From: JAGVPT01 sp963772165
GTDB taxonomy: Bacteria > Bacteroidota > Ignavibacteria > UBA10030 > UBA8401
Reading direction: 5' to 3'
Length of the DNA: 64,000 bases
Assembly (NCBI GenBank): GCA_963772165.1
Contig: CAVYWA010000022.1
Span: forward strand, 39,642-103,641
The translations under genes and the position numbers were made by a program. The notes beneath the pieces were generated by a model. The model did no database searches and was not told the origin of the DNA. It worked only from the letters and a program-made list of their open reading frames with translations. Shown piece after piece: positions 29,810-39,173 of this stretch. How positions within the stretch are numbered: position 1 is the first letter of the stretch; every line of letters begins with the position of its first letter.

Positions 29810-32158
29810 TTAATCTATTGCCTCAGTCAACTTTCTCAGATTTCTGACTTTTTCATAGAATTGAGGAAGCGACATTTCTTTCATAAAGATCATTCCGCGC
29901 GCTCCTCGAAGTCGAGGATGTGCATTCTGCTGAAAGAATTCCTTGCCGAGACATGTCCTGATCATCGAATACTGCCGGACCTGGATTTTTTGCGCAAGTT
30001 CGGAAAATGGTCCGTCGTGCTCGTAACTCGGGAATGACGCGGTGCTTTGAGAGCCGAAGCAATTCATGAACGATGTGTGCAAAAGCGACAACGTGTTAAG
30101 CGAAACCGGTATCATCTTGTCGGCTTCTGCCGGTGTAAACCTGTACCAGATATTCCGGTATCCCCAGATCCTCAGCCGCGAGTTTCCGCTTTCTTGCTCA
30201 TATAACTTTACGGCTTCGGCAATCGCCTGCAGAACTTTGTAATGAGTATCGGGGCCGCTTCCTTCCGGATCAAAAGCGACGGTGATCACGTCCGGTTTTA
30301 ACCTTTTTATCAACTCGAAAATCGGAACCACGTCGCGGTGAACTTTCGGCTCTTCGGAGAATAAATCTCCACGATAAAACCCCAATCGAAGCGGAAACAC
30401 CGACGAAGGCTTGATCCCAAAATACGCCCAGAGAAGCTCTACTTCCCATTCGCGCAGCATCCCTTTAAGAACCTGCACATCTGGCGGATCTTTTGCTCCC
30501 GGGTACTGCCGACCAAAATATTGTTCGAGGTTCAGGAGTCTGTCTTTTACAGTATCGACATCCTTGATGTTGTGCACTTCAACGAAATTCCTAAATACCC
30601 TTCGGGCCTCCGCTTCATCTTTCGTCTCTTGTGATTTTGCTGCTACCCCGTCAAGAAACATATATACTTCTTCGGCGCGGGCGGTCCGGTTACCCGGTTC
30701 GAAATATCCTGATGAGAGCATCTTCGAAAATTCCGGCTTCTTCAGATGACAATGCAATTTTTTAATGACGGAAAGATAGTAGTGATTCGAGACGGCATTG
30801 AAACCCGACGTCATATTGGCAAAATAATGCTCGTTGCTCGGATCTCGCACAAGATGATAGAGGTACGACAAATACGCCAGTGTGATGTCGTCATGATGCG
30901 GTTCCGTGTGAAGAAATGTTGTTTTCGATATCGGTTCGAGTCCTTTGAGAATTTTCTTCTGAAGCGAATCACGAACCGCCGCTGTAATATTGGCCCAATC
31001 CCTTTTCGAGCGATCGACCAGTTCATTGGTAAATTTGTTGGATCGCAATTCTTTTTCGGTCAGCTCATCGATCCTCTTCTCTTGACTGAGAGCGAGAGAG
31101 ATGACCGCATCTTCCGCATGGACTTCGTCAAGATAGGGCGCCGAGCAAAAATCGGCGAACCGCCGCTCCGTCAACAAGCTTGCTGCACCCTTCGTCAAAT
31201 AAAATCTGGCACCATCCATCTCCTGGAGAACCGATGAAGGATTTTTCGGGGTTTTTGGGTCCTCAACCGCGTCGCGAACAATGTTCGCCTTCGCATCTCC
31301 GGCTGCAATAATAATTGCCGTAGCGGATTTGTTAAACGTAATTGTTGCAAGGCCGATGGTAATAACGAGACGGCTGCGTGAAATTTCTATCCCGCCGAGG
31401 TCGGTCGCGGCGGCGGCCTGAGTTTCGTAATTCGTGCCGGTCAGCCGTGTCACCGAATAAAAGCTCGAACCCCTCACGTTGAATGCGATATGTCCGTCCG
31501 GCCCGATGCCGCCGAGGAAGAATCCTATTCCTCCCATCTCACGGATCTTCCGTTCATACTCCATGCAGAACCAATCGACACGACTGATGACATCACGCTG
31601 CAGAGATTCATGCTCAGTGCGCGTTTGCCGTACCCGAAGTGAAAGATCAACGTTGCCGTCTGGAAAGATATCCTCCATCGTTTTGCCGTCAGGTACACCG
31701 AGCGAAGTCGAATCGATCAACAACGCTTTCTCGTGTGATAGACCGAATCCATCGATATAATACTTGCGGACATAATAATTGAAACTGTTGTGTTGTTGAG
31801 CATCCATCGGATAAAATTCATCGATCTGAACGAACGATAAACTGTTCATGTCCGGACGCCGTGTTCCGTCTATCCCATATTCGTTGAGCATTGTTTGGAT
31901 TTCTTTTGAGTCCCAGCGCTCAAGCATTCTGGTGACCCACTTAATAAAATGCTCGGGCGTTTTACCGGTCGGGAGCGATATGACACCTCCCGGGTTTTTT
32001 AACACCCATTCAATAAATCGAAAAGCAGTGAGTTTTCCCAGGAGAGGAAAATTATCGACTTCTACAATATTTATTTTCTCCGTCGGCGAGTAGCGGGACT
32101 TGCGTCCGCTTTTCTTCAGCTCGACTTCCTCGACCGATGATGAAGCGTCATAGTTCAT
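29810..32158 (-). CDS. Glucosamine-6-phosphate deaminase-like protein fused to a LmbE/PIG-L deacetylase-like domain
   Basis: The 782-residue protein joins two domains. Residues about 40-360 are NagB-like: VISLPTGKTPEHFIKW (sugar-phosphate loop) and GGIGPDGHIAFNVRG, the active-site loop. Residues about 410-770 are LmbE/PIG-L-like, with LHTEPHHDDITLAYL as the zinc-binding HPDD-type motif. The fusion is known in Bacteroidota as a long form of NagB. Such a protein could deacetylate and deaminate an amino-sugar phosphate in one chain, giving ammonia and a keto-hexose phosphate. It is the last gene of the cluster before the terminator. Substrate here could be a GlcN- or GalN-phosphate. Confidence 0.87.
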   Translation of the reverse strand: MNYDASSSVEEVELKKSGRKSRYSPTEKINIVEVDNFPLLGKLTAFRFIEWVLKNPGGVISLPTGKTPEHFIKWVTRMLERWDSKEIQTMLNEYGIDGTRRPDMNSLSFVQIDEFYPMDAQQHNSFNYYVRKYYIDGFGLSHEKALLIDSTSLGVPDGKTMEDIFPDGNVDLSLRVRQTRTEHESLQRDVISRVDWFCMEYERKIREMGGIGFFLGGIGPDGHIAFNVRGSSFYSVTRLTGTNYETQAAAATDLGGIEISRSRLVITIGLATITFNKSATAIIIAAGDAKANIVRDAVEDPKTPKNPSSVLQEMDGARFYLTKGAASLLTERRFADFCSAPYLDEVHAEDAVISLALSQEKRIDELTEKELRSNKFTNELVDRSKRDWANITAAVRDSLQKKILKGLEPISKTTFLHTEPHHDDITLAYLSYLYHLVRDPSNEHYFANMTSGFNAVSNHYYLSVIKKLHCHLKKPEFSKMLSSGYFEPGNRTARAEEVYMFLDGVAAKSQETKDEAEARRVFRNFVEVHNIKDVDTVKDRLLNLEQYFGRQYPGAKDPPDVQVLKGMLREWEVELLWAYFGIKPSSVFPLRLGFYRGDLFSEEPKVHRDVVPIFELIKRLKPDVITVAFDPEGSGPDTHYKVLQAIAEAVKLYEQESGNSRLRIWGYRNIWYRFTPAEADKMIPVSLNTLSLLHTSFMNCFGSQSTASFPSYEHDGPFSELAQKIQVRQYSMIRTCLGKEFFQQNAHPRLRGARGMIFMKEMSLPQFYEKVRNLRKLTEAID

Positions 32159-32196
32159 ACCGCAATCACATCCTTTTCTTTACTGCAACATTATTG

Positions 32197-33057
32197 TCAG
32201 CTCATTTCAACGTCCCAGCGAATCTGCCATGTAAACCTTTTTTGGGCATCAACGGACAAGCAATTTCCGTTAATATATGCCTGAGAGAGATTGCTTGTAA
32301 AACCGGCCGTAGGCTCAAATGCGCATTCGCAACGCTGAATTCCATCTTCATTGGGATACCCCCTATTGTTCCACCAAACTCCAATGGTCGGGAAGTATTC
32401 GACCGGGAACTTCATTCTGAGACGCATTCGATTGGAATACGTCCAACGAAGTTCACCGGTCCGAACGGTTCTAAGAAATAACATATCGACCGAACCTTCA
32501 GATCGCCTCAACAGCATTTCACGAATTTTATCAGGACTCATCGAGTTCAAGTTCTGGCCGTTGGTCCAATCAAAAACCGATTCAAATTCCGGCAATTCAA
32601 TCGACGTTATTTCATCTGCTCTCAAAAGTGGGTGCATCGAATGCTGAAATGGCAGAGGATCGCTCCCTTCATTGAGAACTTCAAAATCCCAAATAATGGA
32701 CGAGTCCGTGAACTTCATTTTTCTTGTGAAAACCAAAGGCAGGATCTTGCTCCTAACGGAAAATGCCAAACAGTCCGGCTCTTCTCGCAGATCCCATTGA
32801 AGCCAACATAGTTCCCCGTGATCCGGAATAGATAATTTTGATTCGGGATAAGAACAGGCACCAACGGACGGAAAACAGTCATCATATCCGTATACCGGAC
32901 GCTGCTCGTATTGCCCCTGATCAACCCTGGGTGGACGAAAGTTTGCAGGTTCAGGAGTGAGAAGATCATAACCTCTATAAGAAATGCGGCTTAATCGCCC
33001 CCCATCATTCAAACGATACTCAATATGCCAGGGGGAATGGTTGAATTCGTTACTCAT
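32197..33057 (-). CDS. Aldose 1-epimerase-like (galactose mutarotase fold) protein
   Basis: The 286-residue protein lacks a signal peptide and has the beta-sandwich mutarotase features: PVYGYDDCFPSVGACSYPESKLSIPDHGELCWLQW (general His candidate in DHGE) and FQHSMHPLLRADE around residue 150. It would interconvert anomers of galactose-type sugars, or act on a related sugar. It is about 40% of the way down the minus-strand run of sugar genes, 139 bp from the epimerase gene. Confidence 0.75.
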   Translation of the reverse strand: MSNEFNHSPWHIEYRLNDGGRLSRISYRGYDLLTPEPANFRPPRVDQGQYEQRPVYGYDDCFPSVGACSYPESKLSIPDHGELCWLQWDLREEPDCLAFSVRSKILPLVFTRKMKFTDSSIIWDFEVLNEGSDPLPFQHSMHPLLRADEITSIELPEFESVFDWTNGQNLNSMSPDKIREMLLRRSEGSVDMLFLRTVRTGELRWTYSNRMRLRMKFPVEYFPTIGVWWNNRGYPNEDGIQRCECAFEPTAGFTSNLSQAYINGNCLSVDAQKRFTWQIRWDVEMS

Positions 33058-33196
33058 TTCTTTATTGCCAACCGGAAATACTTTCAGAAAATAAATTCTT
33101 TTTGTTTACACGCTCAACGGATTCTATGGCTTCCTATGACGAAAATGGCAACCGCGATTGGGTTCATCCCCTTTTAAAAAACCAATCCGTGATTTT

Positions 33197-34135
33197 TCAG
33201 TTCTCACGATTTTTTAAAAACCGGATCGTTTCCTTTAAACCATCGGGCAAAGTACACTGGGGCTCAAAACCAAGGGCTTGAGTAGTTCTTTTAATCGAAG
33301 CGTGGCTATGCCTGATGTCGCCCGATCTTTCTTTCCCATGAACAATTTTGCTCACGCTTCCTGTTTCCTTAACGATAATCCCTGCCAGCTCGTTGATCGT
33401 TGTCTTCCGCCCACGGGCAACGTTGAAAACGCCCGTGACGCCGAGACATGTCGCTGCCAAAACATTTGCAAGCACAACATCCTTTACGAAAATAAAATCT
33501 CGCGTTTGTTCGCCGTCCCCATGTATCGTGATTGGATCGCCTTTGAGAGCTTTCTCCACGAAGATGGGTACCGCCGCCGCGTATTGACTTCCGGGATCCT
33601 GCCTTGGACCGAAAACATTGAAATAGCGTAAAGAAATCGTCTCAATACCGAAACATTCCTGATAGACTTGGAGATAGTATTCACCATCTAACTTCGTGAT
33701 GCCATACGGGGATTTTGGCGCCGGCACCATGCCAATCTCCTTCGGAGATTCCGGATTGTCGCCATAGACCGCCGCGCTGCTGCTGTGAACTATTTTTCTC
33801 ACCTTATGCTTCACAGCGGCATCGAGAACATTGATGAGGCCGTTCACATTAATTTCAACACAGTCAATCGGCTTTTCGATCGACTCCGGAACCGACACCA
33901 ACGCTGCGAGATGATGAACGTATGCGGCGCCCTGCATAATTTCAAATATCGCTTCTCTGTCTGTAATACTGACGCGATGGAAATTTACGCCGTCGATTGC
34001 GCCGATGTTTTCGTAGTTGCCGGTTCGCAGATTATCAACAACATGAACATCTGCATTCCTGCCGGCCCAGTATTCGACGATATGAGAGCCGATGAAACCG
34101 GCGCCTCCGGTGACAACAACTTTTATCTCGGACAT
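33197..34135 (-). CDS. NAD-dependent sugar-nucleotide epimerase (GalE-like, extended SDR)
   Basis: The 312-residue protein has the NAD motif TGGAGFIGSH (residues 9-18), a catalytic SSAAVYG serine/threonine region, and the YGITK motif (Tyr-xxx-Lys) near 145-149. The C-terminal FGPRQDPGSQYAAAVPIFVEKALKG is typical of UDP-glucose/UDP-GlcNAc 4-epimerases. It would turn UDP-Gal(NAc) into UDP-Glc(NAc), which suits the kinase and nucleotidyltransferase two and three genes upstream. It starts 19 bp after the ROK gene ends. Confidence 0.88.
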   Translation of the reverse strand: MSEIKVVVTGGAGFIGSHIVEYWAGRNADVHVVDNLRTGNYENIGAIDGVNFHRVSITDREAIFEIMQGAAYVHHLAALVSVPESIEKPIDCVEINVNGLINVLDAAVKHKVRKIVHSSSAAVYGDNPESPKEIGMVPAPKSPYGITKLDGEYYLQVYQECFGIETISLRYFNVFGPRQDPGSQYAAAVPIFVEKALKGDPITIHGDGEQTRDFIFVKDVVLANVLAATCLGVTGVFNVARGRKTTINELAGIIVKETGSVSKIVHGKERSGDIRHSHASIKRTTQALGFEPQCTLPDGLKETIRFLKNREN

Positions 34136-34154
34136 TGAGGATATTTTTTATCAG

Positions 34155-35396
34155 CTAGACATACGCGGATGGATTGAGCCGTTCGACGTCGAACAAATCT
34201 TCCGCCAAGTACACGGCAACACCCAAAGCACCCGCTTTATTCCCCAGTTGGGAAACTACAAATTTTACTTCGCGGTTCAACTGCACCAAAGAATGCTTCA
34301 TTGCATTTGAGCGAACCGATTCCAGCAAATACGGATTTGCCGTCGAAACACCGCCGCCAAGAATAACCAAGGACGGATTCAGCAAGTTGATCAGGATCGC
34401 AATTCCCGCTCCCAAATAGCGGCTCGCTTCCTCAAGGATCTCGATTGAGAATTGATCCCCTTTACTCGCCGCTTTGAGCACCGCCTCGGAATCGATTTCC
34501 TCAATTTTCAACTTTTGCTCTTTGGTCATGATCGTCGTCGCCCCCTTGGAAATTTTCTCCCTTGCGATTTTTGTGATCGCTCTCCCCGACGCGACCGTTT
34601 CGAGGCAGCCTCTCTTGCCGCAGTAACAAAGTTCACCGTTCTTGACAATCTGGATGTGTCCGAACTCTCCGGCATAACCGTCTTCGCCGTAATAGACTTT
34701 ATGTTCGATGATGATGCCGAGTCCCAGCCCCCAGCCGACGTTGACGCACAATGCATTCTTGACATTCTTCGCTGCACCGAACCACCGTTCGCCGAACGCC
34801 ATCGCCTCGAGGTCGTGCTCAAGATGAACCGGCTTCTTAAACCGTTCAGAGAGAACCTGGCGCGCCGGCGTGTTGCCAAAATTGAAATACGTTTCGCCTA
34901 ATCCTTCTTTCCCTTTCACCATTCCCGGCAATGAGATCCCGATTCCGAGCAGCTTGTTCCAGCTGATCTTTGCTTCAGACAGAACGATTTTTATCTCTTT
35001 CTCCAAGTCATCGATGAGTTTTATGTCGTTGCTTAGCGCAATGGATTTACGCCGGGTGTCGGCGACGATATTCGTTTCGAGGTCGAGGATAATAAAATTG
35101 GTAAACAACCGTCCTATATCGATGCCAAGAATAAATCCTGCATCGCCGTTCAATTTCACGATCAGCGGAGGACGCCCTGATTGATTCGCCCCCTTCTCTT
35201 TCGGTTCGACGATTAATTTTTCTTTCTTTAACAGCGCGACGATATTCGAGGCAACGGGCAAAGTGATGCCCGTTGTTTTTGCCAGATCTGTCACGGATAA
35301 AGGACCGTAGTCCAGCAATGCCCTCAGGATGAGGTTTCTCCTGATCTCGTTCTTTTTGTCTACTTTGCTTCCGTTGTCAGAACGCGGCGTTTTCAA
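34155..35396 (-). CDS. ROK-family transcriptional regulator (NagC/Mlc-like)
   Basis: The 413-residue protein combines an N-terminal winged-helix domain (about 15-75, TDLAKTTGITLPVASNIV) and a ROK sugar-binding domain. The latter shows GIDIGRLFTN, GWGLGLGIIIEHKVYYG and the zinc motif CYCGKRGCLE near 268. It probably represses the surrounding locus until a sugar or sugar phosphate binds. Its start overlaps the nucleotidyltransferase end by 20 bp, implying translational coupling. Confidence 0.9.
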   Translation of the reverse strand: MKTPRSDNGSKVDKKNEIRRNLILRALLDYGPLSVTDLAKTTGITLPVASNIVALLKKEKLIVEPKEKGANQSGRPPLIVKLNGDAGFILGIDIGRLFTNFIILDLETNIVADTRRKSIALSNDIKLIDDLEKEIKIVLSEAKISWNKLLGIGISLPGMVKGKEGLGETYFNFGNTPARQVLSERFKKPVHLEHDLEAMAFGERWFGAAKNVKNALCVNVGWGLGLGIIIEHKVYYGEDGYAGEFGHIQIVKNGELCYCGKRGCLETVASGRAITKIAREKISKGATTIMTKEQKLKIEEIDSEAVLKAASKGDQFSIEILEEASRYLGAGIAILINLLNPSLVILGGGVSTANPYLLESVRSNAMKHSLVQLNREVKFVVSQLGNKAGALGVAVYLAEDLFDVERLNPSAYV

Positions 35397-36252
35397 AGTG
35401 CGCCTCCAGATATTTCTTGACCGGCAAAATGTCGTTTTTATCCGTTAAGTCCGGCACATGCTCTGCAAAAGGAAATGCGAAAACACTTTTCGGATGTGCT
35501 GCCGCCATCATCGTCACGGCTTCCGGCAATTCCTTCTCATTCCTCACCGGGTTAAAGGGAACTTTCTCAAGAAAGGGATAGATCATGTCGTATTGCAACT
35601 CGAATATATTCATACTTACACCAATAAATCCATCTTTTCCTTCCGCCGCTTTGATTTGCTCCTCGGACGGTTTTTCTATAATATTCGTCAGAAAACCCTC
35701 TTCATCTTTTATCGTTACGGCAAACTTCTCAATGCGGCTCCATTCAAATTGCAGGGCGCGCCTGTCATAGTCAATGATCGCGTTCTTGTAATCGTTCTGC
35801 AGCATCAATTTCAAAGCTTTTTCGGAATAAAGGTCGTCGCTGTTGCACACCGTAAATCGCCTGCCGCTCCAATCGCTCCGGGATTTTAATCCTTGATACA
35901 GAGCGTCGGCCGTGCCGATCGGCTTCTCTTTGCCGGGCGGAATCCATTGCGTCGCATAAGAAATTTTCAATCCGTGAAATTCGTTATCCCGGTCTTTTTG
36001 CCCGTAATACTTCCGGATGCTCTCATCTTTTTCCCCCACAATAATGAGGACATCGTTATAGCCCGTCTGCCTGGCGTTGTAAAGGAGGTAATCCAGAAAT
36101 GGCCTGTGGTCTTTTCCAACACCGATCATCGATTTGGCTTTGTAATCTGCGTCATCGATGAGCGATTTATCGACGATCATTTGAGGGACGGCCGACTTTT
36201 TCATCCGGGACGAAATGCCGGCCGCAAGAATCACTAATCTTCCATCCGACAT
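35377..36252 (-). CDS. Sugar-phosphate nucleotidyltransferase
   Basis: The 291-residue protein (start at 36252) is a GT-A-fold nucleotidyltransferase. LVILAAGISSRMKK is the nucleotide loop, and VCNSDDLYSEKAL near residue 140 carries the metal-binding Asp. It would turn a hexose 1-phosphate plus NTP into an NDP-sugar. The start shares one A with the stop of the kinase gene (TGATG), so the two are coupled: the kinase makes the sugar 1-phosphate, this enzyme activates it. A longer frame begins at 36378 but overlaps the kinase. Confidence 0.85.
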   Translation of the reverse strand: MSDGRLVILAAGISSRMKKSAVPQMIVDKSLIDDADYKAKSMIGVGKDHRPFLDYLLYNARQTGYNDVLIIVGEKDESIRKYYGQKDRDNEFHGLKISYATQWIPPGKEKPIGTADALYQGLKSRSDWSGRRFTVCNSDDLYSEKALKLMLQNDYKNAIIDYDRRALQFEWSRIEKFAVTIKDEEGFLTNIIEKPSEEQIKAAEGKDGFIGVSMNIFELQYDMIYPFLEKVPFNPVRNEKELPEAVTMMAAAHPKSVFAFPFAEHVPDLTDKNDILPVKKYLEAHFENAAF

Positions 36253-37352
36253 CAGGCGGCCTCCTTGATAGAAGAAAGAGTCCCTTCGTCCACCGCCACG
36301 ATGTATGCTTCGCCTCCCTCTTTTTCTATCGCTGATTTTACGTTCTGTGAATTTTCCGGAGCGTAGGCAAACATGCAACCTCCGCCTCCAGAGCCGTTGA
36401 TCTTCGCTCCATAAGCGCCGGCATGCAACGCCGCAGCAATCATTCTATCGATCTTCGGCGTCGATATTTTCAAAATATCCCGCAGCACCGTTTGATGGTC
36501 GTTCATCAGACTGCCGATAAGCTTATGGTTGAGGGGCGTCTCATTGAGCGCCTTGAGTGCGCGCTTTGTTATCTCTCTGTTTCGAATAGTTCCGTGGAGA
36601 AGTTCAACTTGCGAATCGGTTAACGAAGATGCGTAAGCGTCTATGCCGGATTCCGAAACCGTTCGCAGAGAAAACTCGGGATGCGATTTCTGCAATTCCT
36701 TGACGACCTTTTGAATCTGATTTTTCACCCTTGCCAGAATGAATTTCGTGTCTTTCGGCTCGCCGGAATTCCCCAGCACCAGCGTGCCGAGCTTGGCATC
36801 CAGTTTTGTTACTTGAATCTTTGGAACTGAGTCGAGAAAAATGACTCCGCCGATCGCAGTCGAATACTGATCCATCATGCCGCCGGGCTCCGAAAATTCG
36901 AGAACTTCGGCCTCGTAGGAGTATTCGGCGATCGTCTCGGGCGTAAGATGGACCGGCTTCGGGTCGCTCATCTTCGCCATGAAATTGACCCAGGCAACGA
37001 TAAGCGCCGACGAACTCGACGTTCCGGCGTTGATGGGGATGTCGCCGTGCACGGTGCATTCAACGCCTCGAGAAAATTTTACGCCATGCCGTTTCAGGAC
37101 ATTCACGACGCTCTTGAGATAGTCTCTGTCCTTATCGTACACGATCGGCTGTGTAAGAGAGAATGATTCTTCGGCGTTGATATCCGGCAAATGAACGACG
37201 ACCTGTGCATCGTCGCGCTTATGTCCTTCCACAGAAATCCTCAACGAGATCGCAGAAGCAATGACCGGAAGATTCAAATAGTCCTGGTGCTCCCCGAAAA
37301 GACAAACCCTTCCGGGGGTTGATATTTTCAAATCACTGAGTTCCTTCGTCAT
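36252..37352 (-). CDS. GHMP-family sugar kinase, galactokinase-like
   Basis: The 366-residue protein (start at 37352, GGA seven bases upstream) has the galactokinase-type entrance STPGRVCLFGEHQDYLNLPV, the ATP loop INAGTSSSSAL near 115, and the third GHMP motif AKINGSGGGGCMFAY near 330. GEHQDY in place of GEHTDY is within the variation of the GalK/GalNAc-kinase-like group. It would phosphorylate galactose, GalNAc or a related sugar at C1. The coupled nucleotidyltransferase and epimerase downstream make a Leloir-like route. Confidence 0.87.
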   Translation of the reverse strand: MTKELSDLKISTPGRVCLFGEHQDYLNLPVIASAISLRISVEGHKRDDAQVVVHLPDINAEESFSLTQPIVYDKDRDYLKSVVNVLKRHGVKFSRGVECTVHGDIPINAGTSSSSALIVAWVNFMAKMSDPKPVHLTPETIAEYSYEAEVLEFSEPGGMMDQYSTAIGGVIFLDSVPKIQVTKLDAKLGTLVLGNSGEPKDTKFILARVKNQIQKVVKELQKSHPEFSLRTVSESGIDAYASSLTDSQVELLHGTIRNREITKRALKALNETPLNHKLIGSLMNDHQTVLRDILKISTPKIDRMIAAALHAGAYGAKINGSGGGGCMFAYAPENSQNVKSAIEKEGGEAYIVAVDEGTLSSIKEAA

Positions 37353-37365
37353 AAAAATTCCAGAG

Positions 37366-39012
37366 TTAGTTCGTATATGTTCGTAAAAGGCCCCCAAGGA
37401 AATACGTTATCATGCCGGCGACGCATACGGTGGAAGCCGCTTCTAATCCTTGGCTTCCCATAATCACACCGGCTAAAAAGGCTAACAGTCCTGTAAAAAG
37501 AATTACCAGACTCATTTTTCCTTTGAGAGTTTGAGGAATGATATTAAAAACGTTCTGAGCTTTCGATTCTTCTTCGCTCGTTCGCTTGGCCTGCCAAATA
37601 TGTTCCACCGTGCTGCTGTTGGTGTTGCGAGTGAGCAAACTTACGATCGGCGTAATGACAAGAGCGACGCCGGCCGAGATGTACGTCGTTAGATTGAAAT
37701 CGAATTTGTAGAAATATTGACAGAGCACGCCAGCCGCTGCGCCGCCGAGGTATCCGGAGATTGCCCCCTGCCAGTTGGCTCTCTTCCACAACAATCCGTA
37801 GATCACCGTGATGACAAAAAGCGGCATGTCCATGATTGCAATGATGGTCAGGTACGCGTTGACGGCACCTCCCAAAACGGGAACCAAGTAAGCGAACAGA
37901 ATCATTCCTATGCCGGCAAGGACGGTGATAATTCTGGCGACGAGGATAACATCCTTTTGCGTCGCTTTCCGATTGAGGACGTTCTCGTAGATGTCGCTCG
38001 CAAACACCGTTGCGATGCCGTTCAGATTTCCCGATGTCGCCGAGAGCTGCGAGGCAAACAAACCGACGACGATGATTCCAAGAACGATGTGGGGAACAAA
38101 GTGAGAAAGCAGAAGAGGAACGGCGGTGTCGGAATTCGCCAAACCCGGAAAAATAATTCTTGCGGCCAGTCCCGGTAGATTCCACAATAACGCGAACGGT
38201 GTGGTGATGATGCCGGCCAACACCAGACCTTTTGCAACGGTGCGCGTGTTCTCCGCCCCGAACGCGCGCTGCAGCAATCCTTGATCGATGCTCGCCCATT
38301 CGATGCCGAGAAGGAAAATGGCAAGGATGAATTTCCAGCTGTATTTGCCCGACTCCTGCACTAACGTGAGAGACCCTTGCGGCAATTTTGCGACTAAGCC
38401 GGGCCACCAGCCGACATAACTCATCGCGAGAGGGAGCAGCACCAGCGCGCCTCCCAGCATCAGGACAAACTGAATCACATCCGTAAAGGTGACGGACCAC
38501 ATTCCGCCAAGCATCGTGTAAATGATGACGACAACCGAAAGAATCAGGGCTAAGCCGGTGAACGATTCAACGCCGGTGATAATCTGCGCAGCGGTGATCG
38601 CGGTATAGAGAATGACCCCGAGGTAAAACGAAAGCCTGATTATCCAAATGAGCGCCACAAGCGTTCGGACGTTTCTGCTGTATCTCAGCTCGAGGAATTC
38701 GGGAATCGTGCGTATCCTCAGCCGCCGATAAATCGGGATGATGAACAGGCCGGAAAATACCATGGCCATATTTCCGGTCCAGGTCTGCCAGATAATCGGT
38801 ATGCCGTACTTATAGGCAATTCCCGATTGTCCTATAAAACTGTAGAGGTTGATGTTTGTTGCCGCCAATACGGCGGCCAAAACAAACGGCGTCAAATTTC
38901 TCCCGGCAACATAGAAGTCGTCCGAGCTGCCGACCCACTTGTAAAAAATAGAACCGATGGCAAACATCGATACCAGGAAGAAAAAAATGATGGTGTAATC
39001 GGCGAAATTCAA
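37366..39012 (-). CDS. Sodium/solute symporter (SSS/SGLT family)
   Basis: The 548-residue membrane protein has about 13-14 predicted helices and the SSS signature region GMWSVTFTDVIQFVLMLGGA. Early sequence GRNLTPFVLAAVLAATNINLYSFIGQSG contains the sodium-site helix. It would import the monosaccharide used by the kinase 13 bp downstream. The start codon is TTG and overlaps the stop of the 51-residue gene upstream (CATTGAAT). SSS proteins for sugars are common in this kind of locus. Confidence 0.92.
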   Translation of the reverse strand: MNFADYTIIFFFLVSMFAIGSIFYKWVGSSDDFYVAGRNLTPFVLAAVLAATNINLYSFIGQSGIAYKYGIPIIWQTWTGNMAMVFSGLFIIPIYRRLRIRTIPEFLELRYSRNVRTLVALIWIIRLSFYLGVILYTAITAAQIITGVESFTGLALILSVVVIIYTMLGGMWSVTFTDVIQFVLMLGGALVLLPLAMSYVGWWPGLVAKLPQGSLTLVQESGKYSWKFILAIFLLGIEWASIDQGLLQRAFGAENTRTVAKGLVLAGIITTPFALLWNLPGLAARIIFPGLANSDTAVPLLLSHFVPHIVLGIIVVGLFASQLSATSGNLNGIATVFASDIYENVLNRKATQKDVILVARIITVLAGIGMILFAYLVPVLGGAVNAYLTIIAIMDMPLFVITVIYGLLWKRANWQGAISGYLGGAAAGVLCQYFYKFDFNLTTYISAGVALVITPIVSLLTRNTNSSTVEHIWQAKRTSEEESKAQNVFNIIPQTLKGKMSLVILFTGLLAFLAGVIMGSQGLEAASTVCVAGMITYFLGGLLRTYTN

Positions 39013-39164
39013 TGTCCCCTCCCCGGTTGAATGTTCGTGTTTGCCAGCTCCCGTTTCTTCTTCATCACGATTGTTTTGATCTCCTTAATTGGAATCCAAA
39101 TCCATACGACCAGAATGAAAAATCCGATAAGCCAAATGCTCCATGTGACCCAGTCGAAATACAT
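39009..39164 (-). CDS. 51-residue single-helix protein coupled to the sodium symporter
   Basis: This small gene has a perfect ribosome site (AAGGAGG, 6 bp before the ATG at 39164) and one strongly hydrophobic helix (WSIWLIGFFILVVWIWIPI) followed by a basic tail (KKKRE). Its TGA overlaps the TTG start of the symporter, so expression is coupled. Tiny membrane partners next to SSS genes are known as small accessory proteins. It likely aids folding or regulation of the symporter; that role is inference. Confidence 0.8.
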   Translation of the reverse strand: MYFDWVTWSIWLIGFFILVVWIWIPIKEIKTIVMKKKRELANTNIQPGRGH

Positions 39165-39173
39165 TGAACCTCC

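Noticed and set aside
37544..38500. 318-codon minus-strand frame
   Set aside because: It overlaps the sodium symporter in another frame and has an Arg/His-rich, non-protein-like composition.
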